Below, in pieces: positions 6,971 to 10,531 of a stretch of DNA of 10,531 bases (the first letter of the stretch is position 1; each line of letters opens with the position of its first letter). Source of the stretch: JAGVDM01 sp964642315 (GTDB lineage Bacteria; Patescibacteriota; Gracilibacteria; Peribacterales; Peribacteraceae); NCBI GenBank assembly GCA_964642315.1, contig CAZXOG010000007.1, forward strand, positions 1 to 10,531, given 5' to 3'. The notes under the pieces are model-generated. The model was given only the letters and a program-made list of their open reading frames with translations, was not told the origin of the DNA and made no database searches. The position numbers were made by a program, and so were the translations under genes.

Positions 6971-6999
6971 AGCATAGCACAGGGGAACCCGTGCATAAA
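6971..6999 (-). promoter_or_regulatory. Weak candidate promoter of the hpf operon
   Basis: On the - strand TTTATG (6999-6994) and TATGCT (6976-6971) are 17 bp apart, which would start transcription near 6964, about 20 nt before the ATG. Both boxes are weak (3 and 4 of 6), but the intergenic gap between divergent genes offers no better candidate. The spacer contains an imperfect palindrome (GCAC...GTGC). Confidence 0.3.
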
Positions 7000-7048
7000 C
7001 CGCGCCGGAGACCGAGCCGAACGGGAGACGCACGGATCTATTGGCGCA

Positions 7049-7870
7049 ATGAACGGCAAAGAGGATACTGCTTCAGCCGCCACCGTGGCATGCACCATGG
7101 CCAATTCCGCTGAACAGCAACCGCGCATCGCGCTCTCCGTCGTTCTCCCCGTGTTTTCGGAAACAACAGCCCTGCGGGAGACTGTGCGCCAGGTCATGGA
7201 GAAAGCCGGGAACGTGCTGCACGAGATCATCATTGTCATTGCGCCGAAATCAACGCAGGAATGCTTCGACGTCTGCCATGAGCTCGAACGGGGATATCCC
7301 TACGTCAGACTCCACGTGCAAGAACGCACGCCAGGTGCGGGGCTTGGGGTGCGCGAAGGATTCGCACTGTGCACAGGCACGCACGTTGCGCTGCTCTCGG
7401 CTGACGGAGAAACAGACCCCGCGATACTGCCCGACATGCTGCGGAAGATCCGCGATACAGATTGCGATGTTGTCACGGCGACGCGCTGGAGGAAAGGCGG
7501 CGGCTTCCACGGTTACAACCCGGTGAAGCTGGTATGCAACTACCTGTTCCAGCAGATATTCCGCATCCTCTACCTCACGCGCCTCACGGATCTGACATTC
7601 GGCTACCGTATTTTCCGGAGGGAACTCGTACAGAAAATCCGCTGGGAATACGAACGGCACGAGTTCTTCCTCGAAACGATGCTCAAGCCGCTCAAGCTCG
7701 GCGCGCGGACGGAAGAAGTGCCGGTGCAGTGGTTTGCCCGGGGAGAAGGCGAATCCAAAAATACATTCTGGAGGAACTTCGCCTACTTCAAAGCCGGCAT
7801 TGCTATCCTTTTGCAGAGCGAAGAGAACATCCTTCTCGATCACCGGAAGACGGCGAACCAGCCGCGTTGA
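7049..7870 (+). CDS. GT2 family glycosyltransferase, dolichol-phosphate-mannosyltransferase-like
   Basis: The 273-residue protein is a single GT-A domain, similar to DPM1/polyprenyl-phosphate glycosyltransferases that move a sugar from a nucleotide donor to a lipid phosphate or glycan. Visible: IALSVVLPVFSET (27-39), the G-rich loop TPGAGLGVREGFALCTG (94-110), the metal-site region LLSADGETDPAILPDML (115-131, DGETD in place of a classical DxD), TRWRKGGGF (145-153), DLTFGYRIFRREL (181-193), and EFFLETMLKPLKLGARTEEVPVQW (205-228, partly variable). No C-terminal membrane domain is present, so it is a soluble or peripheral form. Start: ATG 7049 gives a 26-residue lead before the fold; ATG 7097 would give a shorter lead. 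Neither has a Shine-Dalgarno, so the start is uncertain. The upstream gap is short and shared with the divergent hpf operon. It stands alone on its strand; donor and acceptor are unknown. Confidence 0.88.
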   Translation: MNGKEDTASAATVACTMANSAEQQPRIALSVVLPVFSETTALRETVRQVMEKAGNVLHEIIIVIAPKSTQECFDVCHELERGYPYVRLHVQERTPGAGLGVREGFALCTGTHVALLSADGETDPAILPDMLRKIRDTDCDVVTATRWRKGGGFHGYNPVKLVCNYLFQQIFRILYLTRLTDLTFGYRIFRRELVQKIRWEYERHEFFLETMLKPLKLGARTEEVPVQWFARGEGESKNTFWRNFAYFKAGIAILLQSEENILLDHRKTANQPR

Positions 7871-7889
7871 GTGAGCCATGCCACACATT

Positions 7890-7914
7890 TATCACTCTTC
7901 CATGGAGAGTGATA
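7890..7914. other. Perfect 9-bp hairpin after the GT2 gene
   Basis: TATCACTCT (7890-7898) pairs with AGAGTGATA (7906-7914) around a 7-nt loop TCCATGG. No T-run follows on either strand, so it is not a standard intrinsic terminator, although its place 20 nt after a stop codon suggests a 3'-end role. Its right arm overlaps the -35 box of the next candidate promoter. Confidence 0.5.
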
Positions 7915-7941
7915 GACAAGTGGAAAAGAACCCTCTACCAT
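7913..7941 (+). promoter_or_regulatory. Candidate promoter of the Gly/Cys-rich small ORF
   Basis: TAGACA (7913-7918, 5 of 6 to TTGACA) and TACCAT (7936-7941, 4 of 6) are spaced exactly 17 bp. Transcription would begin near 7948, leaving a leader of about 23 nt before the ATG at 7971. Confidence 0.4.
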
Positions 7942-7970
7942 GTGGGCACTACTTCCTCCCCCCTGCACCT

Positions 7971-8048
7971 ATGACGTTCGGCGGTGGCAAAGGCGGTTGC
8001 GGCTGCGGTTGCGGCTTCACCGGTGGCAAGGGTTGCTGTGGCTGCTAA
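7971..8048 (+). CDS. Gly/Cys-rich 25-residue microprotein
   Basis: ATG at 7971 and TAA at 8046 frame 25 codons. Eighteen residues are Gly or Cys: 12 Gly and 6 Cys (positions 10, 12, 14, 22, 23, 25). The layout is MTFGGGKGG, then a CGCGCG block, FTGGKG, and a final CCGC. Two halves repeat the theme GGK-G-Cys cluster. A promoter-like pair with 17-bp spacing lies upstream and a strong GC palindrome with a T-rich tail follows 44 nt after the stop, so the ORF sits in a plausible transcription unit of its own. No Shine-Dalgarno precedes this ATG. The same frame is open further up: GTG 7920 (42 residues, with GGAGAG 10 nt before it) and ATG 7902 (48 residues, adding one more Cys) are alternatives. 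Metal binding or a peptide precursor are possible; no function is recognised. Coding status is likely but unproven. Confidence 0.55.
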   Translation: MTFGGGKGGCGCGCGFTGGKGCCGC

Positions 8049-8083
8049 AGAAGCCCGCACCCCCCACATTCCTTCTCTCAAGA

Positions 8084-8118
8084 GAAAGCGGGGGCGGCGC
8101 ATGCGCCGCCTCTCTTTC
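8084..8118. terminator. Strong bidirectional terminator between convergent units
   Basis: GGCGGCGCATGCGCCGCC (8093-8110) is a perfect 18-bp palindrome. Outer arms GAAAG (8084-8088) and CTTTC (8114-8118) can extend it across a small internal loop. The + strand continues TCTCTTTCGT, the - strand CCCCGCTTTCTCTT. It lies between the small Gly/Cys ORF and the 3' end of the - strand membrane gene, so it can serve both. Confidence 0.7.
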
Positions 8119-8122
8119 GTAT

Positions 8123-8506
8123 TCACCACACACGCAGGCTCATCCAGTACACGCGGCGCGGCTGCTCCGCACGCGGGGAGCGCGCTTCATGCACCGGGAC
8201 AGTCCGCTCTCGGCGCAGGAGAAGTAATGCATGAACCATGAGCGCGAGGAGAATGAGCAGCGAGCCGATGATCATCGGGAGTGCAGCGCCGCTGGAAACA
8301 GGCTCTGCCGCCGCATGGTACGACGTGTCGATGGACATCAATGGCACATCGGCCGACGTAAACGGCCCCTCGGCAGAAGACATGAGCGCGCCGTAACCGG
8401 TGAGCTCCGACAGTTGCTGCGAAACGGCCGCCTGCCATGTGCCGACAGTGAGTGTGACCATACCGGCTACGAACGCTGCGGCAGCCGAGAAGGAGAGGAT
8501 ACGCAT
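8123..8506 (-). CDS. Small membrane protein of unknown function
   Basis: The 127-residue product has a hydrophobic N-terminal segment (about 3-24, signal-like or an anchor), a middle part rich in Ser, Ala and acidic residues (25-72), a clear transmembrane helix (about 74-97, ALPMIIGSLLILLALMVHAL) and a short basic cytoplasmic-type tail (LLRRER onward, ending WMSLRVW). The charge pattern suggests the middle part is outside and the C-terminus inside. I do not recognise a family. The ATG at 8506 lies about 20 nt after the expected start of a near-consensus promoter and has no Shine-Dalgarno (CACATCCTT precedes it). It is monocistronic, with its 3' end at the shared palindromic terminator. The promoter quality and membrane topology support a real gene. 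Confidence 0.75.
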   Translation of the reverse strand: MRILSFSAAAAFVAGMVTLTVGTWQAAVSQQLSELTGYGALMSSAEGPFTSADVPLMSIDTSYHAAAEPVSSGAALPMIIGSLLILLALMVHALLLLRRERTVPVHEARSPRAEQPRRVYWMSLRVW

Positions 8507-8532
8507 AAGGATGTGTGGTATTTCTATTTAAT

Positions 8533-8561
8533 ATTATAATATAATTTTATTTATTTGTAAA
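8533..8561 (-). promoter_or_regulatory. Near-consensus sigma70 promoter of the small membrane protein gene
   Basis: On the - strand TTTACA (8561-8556) and a perfect TATAAT (8538-8533) are exactly 17 bp apart; transcription should begin near 8526. The boxes lie in an AT-rich island (about 8517-8565) that stands out from the GC-rich surroundings. The -10 box is part of the perfect 12-bp palindrome ATATTATAATAT (8531-8542), so a second TATAAT (8535-8540) reads on the + strand, but without a recognisable -35. Confidence 0.8.
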
Positions 8562-8565
8562 ATAC

Positions 8566-8679
8566 CATGGAACTGGGGCACAGGGAGAATGCTGCACTCT
8601 CCGCTTTCCACGGAGCAGCGCTCATCGTACACTTGCGCGCGCGGGCTCCCGCCCGCAGCCAGAGATCCTTCGCACGCAC
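8566..8679. other. Spacer upstream of tRNA-Glu
   Basis: This stretch has no coding signal I would defend. It contains a perfect 6-bp hairpin, GCGGGC-TCCC-GCCCGC (8641-8656), about 24 nt before the tRNA. A clear tRNA promoter was not found; TTGCGC (8633-8638) is a possible -35 without a convincing -10. Confidence 0.5.
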
Positions 8680-8754
8680 GGCCCCGTCGTCTAACGGTTA
8701 GGACATCGGGTTTTCAACCCGGTAACGCGGGTTCGACTCCCGCCGGGGCTGCCA
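8680..8754 (+). tRNA. tRNA-Glu (anticodon UUC)
   Basis: A full cloverleaf can be drawn. Acceptor GGCCCCG pairs with CGGGGCT, with a G-U first pair. The D arm is GTCT/GGAC. Anticodon stem TCGGG/CCCGG closes the loop TTTTCAA, which gives anticodon TTC. The variable loop is TAAC, and the T stem GCGGG/CCCGC holds loop TTCGACT. Discriminator G8751 is followed by an encoded CCA (8752-8754). UUC reads both Glu codons GAA and GAG. Confidence 0.97.
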
Positions 8755-8781
8755 CCACTCCGGAACTTGCAGCTCTACAGA

Positions 8782-8817
8782 AAACCGCCGAGCCATCCAT
8801 GATGGGCAGCGGTTTCT
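8782..8817. terminator. Stem-loop terminator between tRNA-Glu and the RTX gene
   Basis: AAACCGC (8782-8788) pairs with GCGGTTT (8809-8815), and an inner CCATC/GATGG stem with loop CAT sits between them. CTTTGG follows on the + strand and TTCTGT on the - strand, so it can end both the tRNA transcript and the convergent RTX gene. Confidence 0.6.
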
Positions 8818-8852
8818 TTGGTCATTCTGTTGTCGGCTTCCAGGAAGCGCGA

Positions 8853-10292
8853 TTACCCGCGGTTCGGATCACCACTCCCGGTGACTACCACGACGGAGAT
8901 GGCATGCCCCGCCGTTTCGATTGCCACGCGGAGTGCCGGGTCGATGGTGAATGCCGTGAGTGACGGCACCTCGACGCGGATGGAGCAGTTGAGCAGATGC
9001 ACACCCATGCGCTGACCGTTGATCACAGGCTCATACTGCAGCCGCCCCAGCGGATCGACGATCGGAGAGAGGGGCGGCTGGATGCTCACGGTATTGCCGC
9101 GCAGCAACCACCACTGGCTCAGCGAATCGTACTGCTCGTCAGCAACCGTCAGTGCCGTACCGGAACCGTCTCCGAGCAGCGTGTCGCCCTGCGATGGGGT
9201 GTTATCCGTGAAGAGGTCGTTGCCAACAACCCCATCGCGGAGATCCACGTAATCGGGGCCGGCACGGCCGACCACGGTGTCATTCCCGGAACCAGCATAG
9301 ATGTGGTCCGCCGCCTCCGTGCCAGTCACGACGTCGTCACCACCTTTGGCGTAGATCGTGGCCTGGACACACAAACCTGCGAGGTTGATGGTGTCCGGGC
9401 CTTCGGTGCCATAGATGGTCACGCCGGTGAGCGGCCCGAAGTCGCGGAAGGTGCTGTCCCAGAAGACCCTGAGCGTATTGCAGCTCAGAACCTGGAACCG
9501 CACGCAGGTCGCCTTACTCATATCGACGACGAGCTGCCCGTTCGTGGGGCACCAAGACCAGCCTGTGGGAAGGAGCGGCTCGCCGGTGGGATCGTCATAG
9601 TGGAACACGTCGTCGATCCCGCGGCGCCACTGGTTGTCGCGGATCGCCTTATCGCCTGGCGTGATGAAGTAATGGTCGGTGGCGAAGCAGCCGCCGTCCA
9701 TGTAGTCGAGATCCGGCTGTCGGCCGGGATTCCACCCGCCGTAGAGCCAGTCATTCCCTGCCTGGCCATAGAGGTAATCCTTCCCCGCGCGGCCGCGGAG
9801 CACGTCGTTCCCGTCGCCGCCGTACAGTTTGTCGCTGCCGGCGCCCGCGTCGAGCGTGTCGTTCCCCGCCTCGCCGTAGAGCAGGTCATTCCCCCCTCCG
9901 GTCTTGATCACGTCGTTGCCAGCACCGCCCCACACCCGCACAGGGATGAGGACGCTGTCGGCGACAGTGACGCGGTCGTTCCCGCCGAGGGTCTTGATGT
10001 CCACGCGGCGAACGGCGTTACGGCTCGAGAGCGCTGCTCCATCCACATTGAACTGCAAGCGCCCACCGCCGCTGGGATGCGGCGCGACCGTCACCGTGTT
10101 GCTCAAGTTGTCCGCCTTCACGGTAACAATGCCGCTCAGTTCGCTGAAGTACACCGAGAACATGTCCCTCCGGCCACACACCTCAATCCGTGAGGCATGC
10201 CATTTCCTGCCACACACCTCAATCCGTGAGGCACAATGCTGCGAACTGGATCCGCCAGTCCGCTCCCGGGCTTTTGTCGTTGCACACGACAT
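8853..10292 (-). CDS. RTX-repeat (hemolysin-type calcium-binding) protein
   Basis: The 479-residue protein has two blocks of RTX nonapeptides (GGxGxDxUx), which fold into Ca2+-binding beta-rolls. Block one is residues about 101-187 (TLGGNDRVTV, GGAGNDVIK, GGGNDLLYG, EAGNDTLDAG, GGDGNDVLRG, QAGNDWLYGG). Block two is about 294-351 (GTEGPDTINLAG, KGGDDVVTG, GSGNDTVVG, RAGPDYVDL). A Trp/Cys-containing non-repeat segment (188-290) separates them. The C-terminal 130 residues are beta-rich and not recognised. No N-terminal signal peptide is visible; family members often leave by type I secretion with a C-terminal signal, but no transporter is in the window. The ATG at 10292 has AAGGAG 7 nt upstream. 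An in-frame ATG at 10163 (residue 44, preceded closely by GGAGG) is an alternative that would drop an odd N-terminus with a duplicated ASRIEVCGR segment. Ten cysteines are unusual for this family. Surface or adhesion role is likely by family, not shown here. Confidence 0.85.
   Translation of the reverse strand: MSCATTKARERTGGSSSQHCASRIEVCGRKWHASRIEVCGRRDMFSVYFSELSGIVTVKADNLSNTVTVAPHPSGGGRLQFNVDGAALSSRNAVRRVDIKTLGGNDRVTVADSVLIPVRVWGGAGNDVIKTGGGNDLLYGEAGNDTLDAGAGSDKLYGGDGNDVLRGRAGKDYLYGQAGNDWLYGGWNPGRQPDLDYMDGGCFATDHYFITPGDKAIRDNQWRRGIDDVFHYDDPTGEPLLPTGWSWCPTNGQLVVDMSKATCVRFQVLSCNTLRVFWDSTFRDFGPLTGVTIYGTEGPDTINLAGLCVQATIYAKGGDDVVTGTEAADHIYAGSGNDTVVGRAGPDYVDLRDGVVGNDLFTDNTPSQGDTLLGDGSGTALTVADEQYDSLSQWWLLRGNTVSIQPPLSPIVDPLGRLQYEPVINGQRMGVHLLNCSIRVEVPSLTAFTIDPALRVAIETAGHAISVVVVTGSGDPNRG
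10173..10233. repeat. Tandem 25-bp hairpin repeat (two copies, 36-bp period)
   Basis: Copies at 10173-10197 and 10209-10233 are identical over 25 bp and separated by 11 bp. Each contains the inverted repeat CCTCA-ATCCG-TGAGG. The period is a multiple of three, so in the RTX frame it encodes ASRIEVCGR twice. If RTX translation starts at 10163 instead, both hairpins lie in the untranslated leader. Confidence 0.85.
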
Positions 10293-10413
10293 GTCATTTC
10301 TCCTTCGTTCTCAAAAGATTGTGAAGAAACCGCAAACCAAGATTCCTGCAGGCAATCGGCAGAAAACTGCTCACACCTCCTTTCTTAATAGGAAGCCGAT
10401 ACTGCGAATGACC

Positions 10414-10429
10414 GGGCTCCCGCGAGCCC
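10414..10429. other. Hairpin in the RTX leader
   Basis: GGGCTC (10414-10419) and GAGCCC (10424-10429) form a perfect 6-bp GC-rich stem with loop CCGC, about 30 nt into the predicted RTX transcript. No T-run follows on the - strand (CGGTCATTC), so it is not an obvious attenuator; it could stabilise the 5' end. Confidence 0.4.
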
Positions 10430-10461
10430 ATTACCCTTGTCATGCACAGAGCTCACAGCAG

Positions 10462-10492
10462 AATATACTACAATATTGTTATTTTCTGTCAA
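10462..10492 (-). promoter_or_regulatory. Probable promoter of the RTX gene
   Basis: On the - strand a perfect TTGACA (10492-10487) is followed after 19 bp by TATATT (10467-10462), or after 16 bp by the weaker TAGTAT. The region is AT-rich. The transcript would start near 10455, giving a leader of about 160 nt before the ATG at 10292; this leader holds a GC hairpin and an extra AAAGGAGG sequence (10383-10376). The bases from 10493 to the window end show no supported feature. Confidence 0.6.
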
Positions 10493-10531
10493 TTTCTTAC
10501 GCAGGGAACGCCGGATGACGGGGCCACCACC

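Noticed and set aside
8680..8852. tRNA-Glu as an integration site of a mobile element.
   Set aside because: tRNA 3' ends are common att sites, but no second copy of the tRNA 3' end, integrase or phage gene is in the window.
8997..10193. Open frame of 398 residues on the + strand opposite the RTX gene.
   Set aside because: The RTX nonapeptides on the - strand are clear; the + reading is the periodic complement of those repeats and has no independent signal.
10173..10233. The two 25-bp repeats as a minimal CRISPR array.
   Set aside because: There are only two copies, the spacer is 11 bp, and no cas gene is present. The spacing is in frame with the RTX gene.
8642..10423. An 11-nt sequence CGGGCTCCCGC shared by the hairpins at 8642-8652 and 10413-10423.
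   Set aside because: Several identical 11-mers are expected by chance in 10 kb of GC-rich sequence, and the hairpin stems differ.
10512..10531. GGGGCCACCACC at the window end as the start or end of another tRNA or a duplicated tRNA-Glu end.
   Set aside because: It matches the tRNA-Glu 3' end only in a few bases and no stem can be drawn before the window ends.

Overview
The window is GC-rich (roughly 60% by eye), tightly packed, uses TGA and TAA stops in the standard code, and holds ten protein genes or gene fragments plus one tRNA. The gene mix suggests a Candidate Phyla Radiation (Patescibacteria) genome, perhaps near Peribacteria/Peregrinibacteria, or another lineage with a similar envelope. 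It includes family 2 glycosyltransferases, a bL25 with a long low-complexity tail, a DUF3048 protein, a short hibernation factor, and an ATP-grasp ligase with a 7TM partner. This placement is inference; nothing in the window is a decisive taxonomic marker.

Left part (1-2652, + strand): the 3' part of a rhamnosyltransferase-like GT2 gene ends in a hairpin terminator. A promoter and a leader hairpin covering the ribosome binding site then precede rplY (bL25). rplY overlaps a membrane-anchored DUF3048 gene by a GTGA junction. This unit meets the next one tail to tail at a perfect palindrome that contains both stop codons.

Centre (2665-6980, - strand): a three-gene operon, read right to left. 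It encodes a short HPF/RaiA-type ribosome hibernation factor; a secreted-then-membrane protein (signal peptide, PKD-like domain, 7TM domain of the kind that accompanies amidoligases); and an 807-residue fusion. The fusion carries an alpha-L-glutamate-ligase-like ATP-grasp domain, a degenerate retropepsin-like segment, and a DUF1704/MATCAP-like zinc peptidase with HEVETH and QEGLA motifs. An amino-acid ligase and a putative carboxypeptidase on one chain resembles a writer-eraser module, formally like the tubulin tyrosination/detyrosination pair. This is the most interesting system in the window. The 7TM junction is TAATG, so the last two genes are probably translationally coupled.

Right part (7049-10531): a second GT2 gene (DPM1-like) on the + strand; a tiny Gly/Cys-rich ORF with its own promoter-like sequence and a strong GC-palindrome terminator; a small bitopic membrane protein on the - strand driven by a near-consensus promoter in an AT-rich island; a tRNA-Glu(UUC); and a 479-residue RTX-repeat (calcium-binding beta-roll) protein on the - strand. 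The RTX gene has a long leader, a TTGACA promoter and a tandem 25-bp hairpin repeat near its 5' end. No mobile element, CRISPR array or integrase is visible, and no stretch longer than 300 bases lacks a gene.
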